In this document: one piece after another, positions 1-8,770 of the stretch
Layout of the letters: each line of letters opens with the position of its first letter
How positions within the stretch are numbered: the first letter of the stretch is position 1
NCBI GenBank assembly: GCA_963798445.1
Contig: CAWCTH010000003.1
Location: 372,001-436,000 of the forward strand
Source of the DNA: DASXAI01 sp963798445
Lineage (GTDB): Bacteria; Actinomycetota; Acidimicrobiia; Acidimicrobiales; Ilumatobacteraceae
Reading direction: 5' to 3'
DNA length: 64,000 nt
The notes under the pieces: generated by a model
What the model was told of the DNA's origin: nothing
Database searches by the model: none
The model's input: only the letters and a program-made list of their open reading frames with translations
Made by a program: the position numbers and the translations under genes

Positions 1-8
1 CGTTTGTG

Positions 9-92
9 TGTCGGAGGGGGGACTTGAACCCCCACCCACTTGCGTGGACTAGGCCCTCAACCTAGCGCGTCTGCCTTTTCCGCCACTCCGAC
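9..92 (-). tRNA. tRNA-Leu (anticodon GAG)
   Basis: Read on the minus strand, this folds as a class II tRNA. The acceptor arms are GTCGGAG and CTCCGAC. The anticodon stem is CTAGG/CCTAG around the loop TTGAGGG, which gives anticodon GAG. There is a long variable arm and a T-loop reading GGTTCAAGT. The 3' CCA is not encoded, and the base at position 9 gives discriminator A. The gene lies just downstream of secG on the same strand. Confidence 0.95.
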
Positions 93-119
93 GTGGGATC
101 GAAACTCTAGCGCGAGGCC

Positions 120-356
120 TCAGGTGAGCAACAGGCCCAGGCCCACGGTCGAGAACATCCAGACGGTGGCGAAGACGAACGTGATCCGGTTGAGGTTGCG
201 CTCGGCGGCCGTGGATCCGAGGCCGGCCCCGCCGCCACCGCCGAACATGTCCGAGAGGCCGCCGCCCCTGCCGCTGTGCAGCAGGATCCCGCCGACCATG
301 GCGAAGGTGGAGACCACCCAGACGATGCCGGTGAGCAAGGTCACGAGGCTGTGCAC
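120..356 (-). CDS. secG: Preprotein translocase subunit SecG
   Basis: This 78-residue protein has the SecG layout. A first membrane segment (about residues 3-25) is followed by the conserved cytoplasmic stretch LLHSGRGGGLSDMFGG, then a second membrane segment (about 57-77). SecG is the small auxiliary subunit of the SecYEG channel and assists SecA-driven export. Translation starts at a GTG. In many actinobacteria secG directly follows tpiA. Here the two are separated by the five-gene ABC transporter at 703-6543, all on the same strand. Assignment is by length, topology and motif. Confidence 0.92.
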   Translation of the reverse strand: MHSLVTLLTGIVWVVSTFAMVGGILLHSGRGGGLSDMFGGGGGAGLGSTAAERNLNRITFVFATVWMFSTVGLGLLLT

Positions 357-702
357 GGCGAGGCACGCTACCAGCGCCGTCGACTCGAACTGGGGTCACC
401 GTCGCCCGCACGACCGCCCACGGTCGGCGGCTGTGTCACGCAGATCAAGATGAATTCGGGATCGACGTCACACAAGCGACCCCGCGGCGCCACCCGCCCG
501 CCATACGAGCGCCACCCGGCCCGCCCGCCCGCCATACGAGCGCCACCCGGCCCGCCCCCCCGCCATACGACCGCCCACCGTCAAAGGACCGCCCACCGCC
601 GACGGCCGCCCCACGCCTACACGACACGCAGCGCCAAGGGCGCGCCGCCCGCACCCGACCGAGAGCCCCATGCCCGAACGACAAACGACCGCATCGGCCG
701 GG
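357..702. other. Intergenic region between the ABC importer and secG
   Basis: I see no credible gene in these 346 bases. The apparent reading frames are low-complexity Arg/Pro/Gly translations of C-rich DNA. The stretch contains a 31-bp tandem repeat (499-575) and, between it and the importer stop codon, further short C-rich repeats built on the word ccgccca. On the minus strand it should hold the secG promoter, but I cannot single out a convincing -10/-35 pair. Confidence 0.6.
499..575. repeat. 31-bp tandem repeat, about 2.5 copies
   Basis: Copies start at 499, 530 and 561, each beginning cgccatacgagcgccaccc (the third copy diverges after cgccatacga). The period is exactly 31 bp. The copies are directly adjacent with no spacers, so this is a simple tandem repeat and not a CRISPR array. 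Confidence 0.85.
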
Positions 703-1713
703 CTACACGACGACGGCGACCTCGGCGAAGTGGCAGGCCGACGGGTGCGAGTGACCGCGGTTGATCAGCTCCGGCTCCTGCTCGGCGCAGATGTCCTGGG
801 CCTTCCAGCACCGGGTCCGGAAGTGGCACCCCGACGGCGGGTTCACCGGCGAGGGCACGTCGCCCGTCAGCACGATCCGCCGCCGCTGGCGCTCGACCTT
901 CGGGTTCGGCACCGGCACGGCCGACAGCAACGCCTGCGTGTAGGGATGCGTCGGCTGGCTGTACACGTCGTCGCGGGGACCGATCTCCACGATCTTGCCG
1001 AGATACATGACGGCAACGCGATCGGAGATGTGGCGAACCACCGAGAGATCGTGGGCGACGAACAGGTACGCCAGACCGAGGCGCTCCTGCAGATCCTCCA
1101 GCAAGTTGACCACGCCCGCCTGCACCGACACGTCGAGCGCCGATACCGGCTCGTCGAGCACGACGACTTCGGGGTCGAGCGCCAGCGCCCGCGCCACACC
1201 GATCCGCTGGCGTTGACCACCGGAGAACTCGTGCGGGAACCGGTTGCCGTGCTCGGGGTTGAGGTCGACCAGCCGCAGCAGCTCGGCGACCCGGTCGCGG
1301 CCCCCCTTGGAGTACAACCCGTGCACCTTCAACGGCTCGGCGATGATGTCGTTCACCGGCATCCGTGGGTTCAGCGACGCGTAGGGATCCTGGAAGACGA
1401 TCTGCAGCTGGCGACGAACAGGGCGCATCTCCCGGTTCGACAGCGCCGTCAGCTCCCGGCCCCGGAACTTCACCGATCCGGATGTGGGTCGTTGCAACTG
1501 CAACACTGCTCGGGCCGTCGTGGACTTGCCACAGCCAGACTCGCCGACCAGCCCGAGGGTCTCGCCCGGGTAGAGGTTGAAGCTCACGCCGGAGACGGCC
1601 TGGACCTGGCCGACGACCTTGGGCACCAGCCCGACGCCGCGAATCGGGAAGTGCTTCACCAAGTCGCGCACCTCGAGAATCGGCTCGGGCCGCGAACCGT
1701 TCTCGCTCACCAC
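703..1713 (-). CDS. Peptide/nickel-type ABC transporter ATP-binding protein (DppF/OppF family)
   Basis: This is the second ATPase of the importer. It has Walker A GESGCGKST, Q-loop FQDPYASLNP, signature FSGGQRQR, Walker B VVVLDEP and the switch histidine in AHDLS. The C-terminus carries the oligopeptide-transporter extension with cysteines (GCHFRTRC), which is known for this family. The frame is open upstream into the previous gene, so I placed the start at the GTG of VVSENGSRPEP (1713; 1710 is equally possible). That start gives about 336 residues and follows the dppD-like stop by 43 bp. It is the last gene of the operon. The substrate cannot be told from sequence. Confidence 0.9.
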   Translation of the reverse strand: MVSENGSRPEPILEVRDLVKHFPIRGVGLVPKVVGQVQAVSGVSFNLYPGETLGLVGESGCGKSTTARAVLQLQRPTSGSVKFRGRELTALSNREMRPVRRQLQIVFQDPYASLNPRMPVNDIIAEPLKVHGLYSKGGRDRVAELLRLVDLNPEHGNRFPHEFSGGQRQRIGVARALALDPEVVVLDEPVSALDVSVQAGVVNLLEDLQERLGLAYLFVAHDLSVVRHISDRVAVMYLGKIVEIGPRDDVYSQPTHPYTQALLSAVPVPNPKVERQRRRIVLTGDVPSPVNPPSGCHFRTRCWKAQDICAEQEPELINRGHSHPSACHFAEVAVVV

Positions 1714-1756
1714 GAACCCGTCACGGCGAGACTGAGGCAACCACGGCGATTGGGCG

Positions 1757-2776
1757 TCATACCTCGCTCGTCGCCCTGAACAGCACCGTGGGATCGTCGT
1801 ACGCGGCGAGCTCGTCCCAGTGCAGGCAGGCCGCTTGGTGCTCGACGGACTCGGTGGGGCCGAGGGGCGGCTCGGCGACGAGACAGTCCTCTTGCACGAG
1901 CGGGCACCGCGGCGAGAACGGGCACCCCGGCGCCATGCGGATGAGCGACGGAGGGGCACCGCGGATGGGCGTGAGCCGCCCTCCCCCGCCGTCGACACTG
2001 GGAATCGACCCGAGCAGCCCGACCGTGTACGGCATGCGCGGCGCCGAGAAGATGTCGTCGACCGTGCCCGACTCCACGATGGTGCCCGCGTACATCACCA
2101 TCATGCGGTCGACCATGCCGGCCACGACACCGAGGTCGTGGGTGATGAGGACGATGGCGGCGCGCGTCTCGTCCTTGATCTTCACCAGCAGCTCGAGGAT
2201 CTGCGCCTGCACGGTCACGTCGAGCGCCGTCGTCGGCTCGTCGGCGATGATGAGTTGGGGGTCGTTGCACACAGCGATGGCGATCATCGCCCGCTGGCGC
2301 ATGCCGCCGGAGAACTCGTGGGGATAGGCGCCCGCCCGTTCACGCGCCTTCGGGATGCCGACGAGGTCGAGCATGTGCACGGCGCGCTCCCACGCCTCTT
2401 TCTTCGACACGTCATTGTGGGCGCGGTAGGCCTCCGACAGCTGCCACCCCACCGTGTACACGGGGTTCAGCGACGTCATCGGGTCCTGGAACACCATGGC
2501 GATCTTCGAGCCTCGGAACGCCTGCATGTCCTTGCTCTTGCGGCCGACCAGCTCCTCGCCGCGGAACTTGATCGACCCGGTGACCTGAGCGCTCTTCGGG
2601 AGCAGGCCCAGGATGGCCATGGAGCTGACGGACTTGCCACTGCCCGACTCGCCCACGACGCCGAGCACCTCCCCCTCGGACAGGAAGTAGGAGATGTTGC
2701 GCACGGCGTGCACGGCACCGTCGTCGGTCGGGAAGTCGACGTTGAGACCGCTGACCTCGAGCAGCTCGGCGGTCAT
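1757..2776 (-). CDS. Peptide/nickel-type ABC transporter ATP-binding protein (DppD/OppD family)
   Basis: This 339-residue nucleotide-binding protein has Walker A GESGSGKSV, Q-loop FQDPMTSLNP, signature FSGGMRQRA, Walker B LIIADEP and switch region THDLG. The C-terminal family extension has the cysteine pattern FSPRCPLVQEDC. Its ATG overlaps the stop of the upstream permease by four bases (ATGA), so translational coupling is likely. It pairs with the ATPase at 703-1713 as the heterodimeric motor of the importer. Confidence 0.93.
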   Translation of the reverse strand: MTAELLEVSGLNVDFPTDDGAVHAVRNISYFLSEGEVLGVVGESGSGKSVSSMAILGLLPKSAQVTGSIKFRGEELVGRKSKDMQAFRGSKIAMVFQDPMTSLNPVYTVGWQLSEAYRAHNDVSKKEAWERAVHMLDLVGIPKARERAGAYPHEFSGGMRQRAMIAIAVCNDPQLIIADEPTTALDVTVQAQILELLVKIKDETRAAIVLITHDLGVVAGMVDRMMVMYAGTIVESGTVDDIFSAPRMPYTVGLLGSIPSVDGGGGRLTPIRGAPPSLIRMAPGCPFSPRCPLVQEDCLVAEPPLGPTESVEHQAACLHWDELAAYDDPTVLFRATSEV

Positions 2777-3765
2777 GCCCGCACCCGCGTCTGCTTGGGG
2801 TCGAAGGCGTCACGAAGTCCGTCGCCGATGAAGTTGACCGTCAGCACGATCAGGATGATCACCAGGCCGGGGAAGTAGAAGAGCCACGGCCGGGTCTGGA
2901 ACGCCGTCTGACCCTGGGCCACTTGGAGGCCGAGCGACGTGTCAGGCACCTTGATGCCGAGGCCCAGGAACGACAGCGCCGTCTCGGCCAGGATGGCCGT
3001 GGCCATGGCGATGGTGGCGGCCACGATGATGACGCCGGCCACGTTCGGCAGGATGTGCCGGGCGATGATGCGGCGGTCACTGGCACCCACGGCGCGGGCG
3101 GCCTCGACGAACTCCTTCTCGCGCAGCGAGAGGAACTCGGCTCGCACGATGCGCGCGATCGTGGTCCAGCCGAAGACGATGAGCACCACCGCGATCCCGA
3201 CCCATCCACCGAACAGTGACTGGAAGCGGCTGGCCAGCACGGCGGTGAGAGCGATCAGCGGAATGGTCAGGATGAGGTCGGTGAACCGCATGAGCACGCC
3301 GTCGGTCCACCCACGGAAGTAGCCGGAAACGGCGCCGATGAACGTGCCGATGAACGTTGAGAACAGGGCGACCAGCAGGGTGATCTGGATGGACTTCTGG
3401 GCGCCCTGCAAGACCATGGCCAGGCCGTCGTGGCCCAGACCATCGGTGCCGAACGGGTGGTCCCAGCTGGGGGGCTGCGACAGGTCGTTCGAGCCTTCGG
3501 TCGAGGTGTAGTGCCACACGCGGGGGCCCAGCATCGCCGCCAGCACGATGAGGATGAACACCACCAAGCTGGTCATGGCCAGCTTGTGGTGGACGAACCG
3601 CCGAGCCACGATGCGCCACTGCGTGGTGGCCGCTACCGTGAACTCTCGTTCTTGGCTGGGCGTTGGCGGTGACGCCGGTCCGTCCTGGCGAGGCAGCTGC
3701 GGCAGCGTGATGACGAGCTTGTCGACGGCATCGGCCGACTCGTACGGCAGCGACGGCCGGTCCAT
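2773..3765 (-). CDS. Peptide/nickel-type ABC transporter permease (DppC family)
   Basis: Inner-membrane subunit of about 330 residues. After a cytoplasmic N-terminus come about six membrane segments. The EAA loop, which docks to the ATPases, reads EAARAVGASDRRIIARHILP. I chose the ATG of MDRPSLPYE at 3765, one base after the stop of the dppB-like gene, rather than the more upstream start inside that gene. It ends with a four-base overlap with the dppD-like gene. Family knowledge says DppC pairs with DppB to form the channel. Confidence 0.92.
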   Translation of the reverse strand: MDRPSLPYESADAVDKLVITLPQLPRQDGPASPPTPSQEREFTVAATTQWRIVARRFVHHKLAMTSLVVFILIVLAAMLGPRVWHYTSTEGSNDLSQPPSWDHPFGTDGLGHDGLAMVLQGAQKSIQITLLVALFSTFIGTFIGAVSGYFRGWTDGVLMRFTDLILTIPLIALTAVLASRFQSLFGGWVGIAVVLIVFGWTTIARIVRAEFLSLREKEFVEAARAVGASDRRIIARHILPNVAGVIIVAATIAMATAILAETALSFLGLGIKVPDTSLGLQVAQGQTAFQTRPWLFYFPGLVIILIVLTVNFIGDGLRDAFDPKQTRVRA

Positions 3766-3766
3766 A

Positions 3767-4744
3767 TCAGTCAAAGCGGATTCTCGGATCGAGCAGGCCG
3801 TAGACGACGTCGGCAACGAGGTTGAAGATGATGACGAGCAGCGCCGTCACGAGCAGCCACGCTTGCATGACGTTGACGTCGATCTGGCTGACGGACTTCA
3901 CCAGCAAGCTGCCCATGCCCTTCCACTGGAAGACCTGCTCGGTGATGATGGCGCCGCCGAGGAGCGCTCCGAAGTCGAGGGCCACGAGCGTCACGACGGG
4001 GATGAGGGCGTTGCGGAACGCGTGCTTGACGACCACCCGGCGGCGGGACAGGCCCTTGGCGGTAGCCGTCCGGACGTAGTCACTGGACTGGACGTCCAGC
4101 ATCGACGCTCGCTGGTAGCGGCTGTAGCCCGCTATAGCGATCAGGGCGAGCGTCATGACCGGCAGCACCATGTGCCCGGCGATGTCGCCGAAGCGGGCCC
4201 AAAACCCATCGGGCGGGTTCAGGCTTTCCTGGCCAACGGTGTACAGGACCCTGGAGCCGACGAGCTCGTTGAACTTGATGCCGACGTACTCCTTGAGGAG
4301 CACGGCTAACCAGAACGTGGGTAACGCAAAGAAGAGGAACGCCAAGAACGTCGAGGAGTAGTCGAACAGCGAGTACTGCCGTAAGGCACTGAACACGCCG
4401 ATGAGGACGCCGACCACCACCGCGATGAGCTCAGCGATGACGACGAGTCGCAACGTGACACCGATCGATCGCCACAGCTGCGAGCCGACGTCGCCGCCTT
4501 GGTTGTCCTTGCCGAAGTCGCCGTGCAGTGCGCCGCCGAGCCAGATGAAGTAGCGAGCGACCACCGGCTTGTCGAGGTTCAGTTCCTTCTCTCGAGCCTC
4601 GAGCTGCGCCGGTGTCGTGCGCGGGTTCATGCGCAGGTTCTCCAGCGGATCGCCGCTGTTGGCCACCAGCAGGAAGGACAGCGCTGACGCCGCCAGGAGC
4701 AGAGGGATCGTCACTAGCAAACGGCGGAAGACGAACGCCAGCAT
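3767..4744 (-). CDS. Peptide/nickel-type ABC transporter permease (DppB family)
   Basis: This 325-residue membrane protein begins with the segment FRRLLVTIPLLLAASALSFL, which is characteristic of DppB/OppB proteins, and has about six membrane spans. The coupling loop reads RTATAKGLSRRRVVVKHAFR. It sits between the binding-protein gene and the DppC-type permease, with a stable hairpin in the 71-bp gap upstream. Confidence 0.93.
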   Translation of the reverse strand: MLAFVFRRLLVTIPLLLAASALSFLLVANSGDPLENLRMNPRTTPAQLEAREKELNLDKPVVARYFIWLGGALHGDFGKDNQGGDVGSQLWRSIGVTLRLVVIAELIAVVVGVLIGVFSALRQYSLFDYSSTFLAFLFFALPTFWLAVLLKEYVGIKFNELVGSRVLYTVGQESLNPPDGFWARFGDIAGHMVLPVMTLALIAIAGYSRYQRASMLDVQSSDYVRTATAKGLSRRRVVVKHAFRNALIPVVTLVALDFGALLGGAIITEQVFQWKGMGSLLVKSVSQIDVNVMQAWLLVTALLVIIFNLVADVVYGLLDPRIRFD

Positions 4745-4773
4745 GGCTTAGACCTTCCAGCCGCGAAGACCAC

Positions 4774-4800
4774 GGGGGGAGCCGCAACGCGGCTCCCCCC
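4774..4800 (-). terminator. Intercistronic stem-loop between binding protein and permease
   Basis: A perfect 12-bp inverted repeat (ggggggagccgc / gcggctcccccc) has a 3-base loop. It lies 15 bp after the binding-protein stop and 29 bp before the dppB-like start. No T-run follows on the transcribed strand. A leaky terminator or mRNA-stabilising hairpin that raises binding-protein level over the membrane parts is therefore more likely than a full stop. That role is inferred from similar positions in other importer operons. Confidence 0.75.
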
Positions 4801-4815
4801 CAGTCGATTGAGTGA

Positions 4816-6543
4816 TCAGCTGACAGTCCACAGCGGGCTGTTCCAGGCAGGACCCTGGTAGCCGTTGTACTCGGGACCGCCGACCTTCTTGTTCCAGGCC
4901 AGGAACTCGGGCACCTGGAACAGCGGGATCGTGGCCATGTCGGCCCACACCTGCTGGTCGATCTGGTTCATCAGGTCGGCCCGCTTGGCGGGATCGAGCT
5001 CGACGTTGGCCTGATCGAAGAGCTCCCGGATCTTCGCGTCCATGTTCTTCGAGTAGTTCTGGCCACCGTCGGGCACGTAGATCGACGTGTTGGAAGCCTG
5101 GCTGGCAACACCGGTCCAACCGAACAGCGCGATGTCGAACGCCCCGGCATCCAGGAACGTGAAGTCAGGCGCCGGCGCCAACTGGATGTCGATGCCGAAG
5201 GCCTTCATCTGCGACTGGATGAGCTGGGCGGTCTGGTCGCGGCGGGCGTTGGGCTGGCGCCACACCAGCTTGAACGACAGCTTCTGATCGCCCTTGGCGT
5301 AGATGCCGTCGGCGCCCTTGGCGTAGCCGGCATCGGTCAGGAGCTTGTCGGCCTTGGCCGTGTCTTGCGTGCCGTAGGTGCCGCTGTTGTCCTTGTAGTT
5401 GTCGCTGCCCGGGAAGTACATGCGGTTGTTCAACACCACAGCCCGCGGGTCGAACTGCGCCGGCAGCTTCTCGACGATGTCCTGGCGGTCGAGCGCCTGG
5501 GCGAAGGCCTGCCGCACGGGCAGCTCACCCAACGCCGGGTTCGAGAAGTTCAGGTCGAGATGCTCCCAGAACGTGCCGAAGCCGACGATCGACTCGACAT
5601 TGTCGATGCCCTTGACCTGGCTCACGAGGTCGAGCTGGGCCTGCGGGAAGATGACATCCACTTCGCCGTTCTTGAGGGCCTGCGGCTCCTGGTTGGCGTC
5701 CGTGATGAACGGCAGATCGATCTCGTCCAGCGTGCCGGGGGTGCCCCAGTACTTGTCGTTGCGGGTCAGGGTCATGCCCTGGCCGGGCTTGTAGTCCGAG
5801 ACGACGTACGGACCACCCGAGACCACGTTGGCGAGGTTCGGGGGCGAGGCGGTCTTGAACCCGTCCTTGAACCCCTTGATGTCGTCGCCGCCGCCTTCCG
5901 CCTTGAAGGCGTGCTCCGGCAGGATGGGCCCGAACAGGGCGATCCAGTCGGCGTACGGCTTGGCGAAGGTGACCGTGATGGTGCCGTCGGCGGTGCCCGT
6001 CACATCGGAGATGTCCTCGTAGCCGTTCTGCGACGCGGCATCCGTGGCCTCAGCCGTGTACGGCGCAACGCCGCTCTGGACCTTCCACGTGTAGATGAAG
6101 TCATCCACCGTGATGGGCGTCCCGTCCGACCACGTGGCCTTCGGGTTCAGCTTGTAGACGACGGTCTGCGGATCCTTGCTCGTGACCACCGGGTCGGCGG
6201 TCAGCAGATCCTTGTTCGTCACGAAGACCCCCTTGGGGTCCTGCGAAGTCGACCACGGCCAGACGAACTGCATGATGTACTGCGTCCACGCCGCGTTGTC
6301 CGTCGAGGTGCTGTAGTTCAGGCTCGTCGGTTCCTGCTCGACAGCCAGCGATACCTTGCCGCCCGACGCGGCGGCCGCCGTGGTGGCGGCCCCTCCAGCT
6401 GACGTGGTGGCGCCGCTGGCCGCGGTGGTGGCCGTTCCGGCCGCAGTGGTGGTGCTGCTCGAATCCTTGTTGTCGCTACCGCATGCGGCGGCGAGGAGCG
6501 AGGCGCCGAGGAGCACGGCGGCCGCCTTGGCGAATCTTCTCAA
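4816..6543 (-). CDS. Peptide/nickel-type ABC transporter substrate-binding lipoprotein (SBP family 5)
   Basis: This is a lipoprotein of about 575 residues. A short basic N-terminus and hydrophobic stretch lead to the lipobox LAAAC, followed by a Ser/Thr/Ala-rich linker. Then comes a full family 5 solute-binding fold, with typical motifs such as NPKATWSDGTPITVDDFIYT and LPVRQAFAQALDR. I chose the TTG at 6543 because AGGAGG lies 8 bases upstream and the longer frame would bury the signal peptide. It is the first gene of the operon. Ligands of this family include peptides, nickel and sugars, and the sequence does not decide between them. Confidence 0.92.
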   Translation of the reverse strand: MRRFAKAAAVLLGASLLAAACGSDNKDSSSTTTAAGTATTAASGATTSAGGAATTAAAASGGKVSLAVEQEPTSLNYSTSTDNAAWTQYIMQFVWPWSTSQDPKGVFVTNKDLLTADPVVTSKDPQTVVYKLNPKATWSDGTPITVDDFIYTWKVQSGVAPYTAEATDAASQNGYEDISDVTGTADGTITVTFAKPYADWIALFGPILPEHAFKAEGGGDDIKGFKDGFKTASPPNLANVVSGGPYVVSDYKPGQGMTLTRNDKYWGTPGTLDEIDLPFITDANQEPQALKNGEVDVIFPQAQLDLVSQVKGIDNVESIVGFGTFWEHLDLNFSNPALGELPVRQAFAQALDRQDIVEKLPAQFDPRAVVLNNRMYFPGSDNYKDNSGTYGTQDTAKADKLLTDAGYAKGADGIYAKGDQKLSFKLVWRQPNARRDQTAQLIQSQMKAFGIDIQLAPAPDFTFLDAGAFDIALFGWTGVASQASNTSIYVPDGGQNYSKNMDAKIRELFDQANVELDPAKRADLMNQIDQQVWADMATIPLFQVPEFLAWNKKVGGPEYNGYQGPAWNSPLWTVS

Positions 6544-6890
6544 ACTGTTGACCTCCTGGGTTCGGGACGGTGAACGGGGAAGCGACGCGGCACGACGCCC
6601 GGACAACATGCCGCACCGGGAACACCCACACCATGGGTGCGCCGCGAGGATCGCGTAGTTCTGTTGCGTTCCATCGCAGCGAAGCTCAACAGGCCAGAAC
6701 CTTCCCTTTGATGAACGGCCGTCGAACGGTGGAGGAAGCTAGCAGAGCCGTTACCGACGGGTAGCGAATCGTTTATTACGACTCCGTGCCGTTGTGATGA
6801 CAGCATTCCAGTGGTGGTGGGTTCCCTCAGAGGGGTGACTTTAGCCCCGCCGGTGTGACAAAAGTCGTGTCAGATCGGTAACAACCCTGG
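6544..6890. other. Intergenic region upstream of the ABC importer
   Basis: There is no gene in these 347 bases. It is the presumed promoter and leader region of the importer operon on the minus strand. The only AT-rich patch is at 6770-6780. It gives TAATAA on the minus strand, a possible -10, but I see no good -35. The region also forms the 3' side of tpiA. I see no T-rich terminator hairpin after tpiA. Confidence 0.45.
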
Positions 6891-7667
6891 TCAACCGTGG
6901 CTGCCGCGCACGATCTGGGCGAATTCGTCGGGGTTCAGGCTGGCTCCGCCCACCAGGGCGCCGTCGATGTCGGGCTGGGCCATGAGGGCGGCGATGTTGG
7001 CCGCCTTGACCGATCCGCCGTACTGCACCCGCACCGCCGCCGCCGCGTCGGGGCCGAGGAGTGCCCCGATCTCGCCCCGGATCGTGGCGCACACGGACTG
7101 GGCGTCGTCGGGCGTGGCCGTGCGGCCGGTGCCGATGGCCCAGATCGGCTCGTAGGCCACCACCAGGCCGGCGACCTGCTCGGCCGGTCGCCCACCCAGC
7201 GCGGCGCGGACCTGGCCCACCACCTTGGTCTCGGTCGCCCCCGCCTCGCGCTCGGCCAGCGTCTCGCCGACGCACACGATGGGCGTCATGCCGTGGGCGA
7301 GGATGGCGGCCGCCTTGAGGGCCACCATCTCGTCGGTCTCGCCGAACAGCTCGCGGCGTTCGCTGTGACCGCAGATGACGTAGGCCACGTCCAGCTTGGC
7401 CAGGAACACCGGCGAGATCTCGCCGGTGAAGGCCCCCTTCTCCTCCCAGTGGCAGTGCTGGGCGCCGAGGGCGAAAGGGATGCGGTCGGCGTCGAGCAGG
7501 GTCTGGACGGAGCGGATGTCGGTGAAGGGCGGGTGCACGCTCACGTCGACGGGGCCGAGGTCGTCCTTGGTGACCAGGTAGCTGAGCTTCTGGACGAACT
7601 GGATGGCCTCGAAGTGGTTGAAGTGCATTTTCCAGTTACCGGAGATGAGGGGCCGGCGCTCAGCCAT
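6891..7667 (-). CDS. tpiA: Triose-phosphate isomerase
   Basis: This 258-residue TIM barrel interconverts dihydroxyacetone phosphate and glyceraldehyde 3-phosphate in the cytosol. The catalytic residues are visible: Lys in SGNWKMH, His in CGHSERR and Glu in AYEPIWAIGTG. The C-terminal phosphate-binding motifs YGGSVKAAN and GALVGGASL are also present. The ATG at 7667 overlaps the end of pgk by eight bases, so gap, pgk and tpiA form one operon read in that order. Confidence 0.97.
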   Translation of the reverse strand: MAERRPLISGNWKMHFNHFEAIQFVQKLSYLVTKDDLGPVDVSVHPPFTDIRSVQTLLDADRIPFALGAQHCHWEEKGAFTGEISPVFLAKLDVAYVICGHSERRELFGETDEMVALKAAAILAHGMTPIVCVGETLAEREAGATETKVVGQVRAALGGRPAEQVAGLVVAYEPIWAIGTGRTATPDDAQSVCATIRGEIGALLGPDAAAAVRVQYGGSVKAANIAALMAQPDIDGALVGGASLNPDEFAQIVRGSHG

Positions 7668-8770
7668 GGCGGGCCTTCGCCTCCCGCAGGGCCGCCAGCC
7701 CGGGCAGGTCGCCCAGCTCCAGCAGCTCGAGCGACGCCCCACCGCCGGTCGAGACGTGGTCGACGTCGTCGGCCAGGCCGAAGGCGGCCAGCGCCGCCGC
7801 CGAGTCGCCCCCGCCCACCACCGTGAAGGCCTTGGTGTCGGCCATGGCCTGCGCCATGGTGCGGGTGCCGGCGGCAAATCGCTCGTCTTCGAACAGCCCC
7901 ATCGGGCCGTTCCAGAACACCGTGCGGGCGTCGAGCACCAGGTCAGCGAAGGCGGCGGCCGTGCCCGGCCCGATGTCGAGACCCTTCACGCCGTCGGGCA
8001 GGCGCGGTGCCGTAGGTGGCCACGCTGCCGTCGGGGGCGAGACCGACGACGTCGTCGGGCAGGTGGATCGGCTTGCCCGCGGCCAGCAGCCGCCGGCACT
8101 CCTCGACCTGGTCGGGTTCGAACAGCGAGTCGCCGATGGCGTTGCCCTCGGCGGCCAGGAACGTGAAGCACATGCCGCCGCCGATGGCGATGCCGTCGAC
8201 CACCCGCAGCAGGGCCTCGATCACGCCGATCTTGTCGCTCACCTTGGCGCCGCCGAGCACGGCGATGAAGGGCCGCTTCGGGTGGTCGCGCAGCCCGAGC
8301 AGGACCTCGACCTCCTGCTGGAGGAGCCGACCGGCGGCCGACGGCAGGGTCTGCGGCGGGCCCACGATGGAGGCGTGAGCCCGATGGGCGGCGCCGAAGG
8401 CGTCGTCGACGTACGCGTCCTGGCCGTCGACCAGCGTGGCCACGAAGGCCGGGTCGTTGGCCTCCTCACCCGGGTCGAACCGCAGGTTCTCCAGGAGGTC
8501 GACGCCGGGGGCCAGCTCGGCCAGGCGCACCCGGACGGGCTCCATGGAGTAGCGGGGATCGGGCTTGCCCTTCGGGCGGCCCAGGTGGCTGCACGCCGTC
8601 ACATGGGCGCCGTGGGCTTGCAGCCAGGTGATCGTGGGTAGCGCGGCGCGGATCCGGAAGTCGTCGGCGATCTGGCCGTCGGTGAGGGGGACGTTGAAGT
8701 CGGCCCGTAGCAGGACCCGCTTGCCATCGAGGGGCAGCAGGTCCTCCAGAACAGGGAACGGGTCCGTCAC
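7660..8770 (-). CDS. pgk: Phosphoglycerate kinase (one apparent frameshift)
   Basis: The enzyme transfers phosphate from 1,3-bisphosphoglycerate to ADP. N-terminal signatures RADFNVPL and SHLGRPKGK and the hinge region GGAKVSDKIGVIEALL are in one frame. The C-terminal FWNGPMGLFE and nucleotide-binding VVGGGDSAAAL are in another. The break lies at about 7990-8025. The repaired length is about 370 residues, slightly short of the usual 390-400, so a small deletion may accompany the shift. It starts at a GTG that overlaps the gap stop by four bases. As the only pgk seen and an essential enzyme, it is probably intact in the organism. Confidence 0.9.

Noticed and set aside
499..575. 31-bp repeat as a CRISPR array
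   Set aside because: The units are directly adjacent with no spacers, and no cas genes are in the window.
1707..2270. Arg/His-rich frame overlapping the two importer ATPase genes
   Set aside because: It is an alternative frame over the dppD-like gene and has no family motif.
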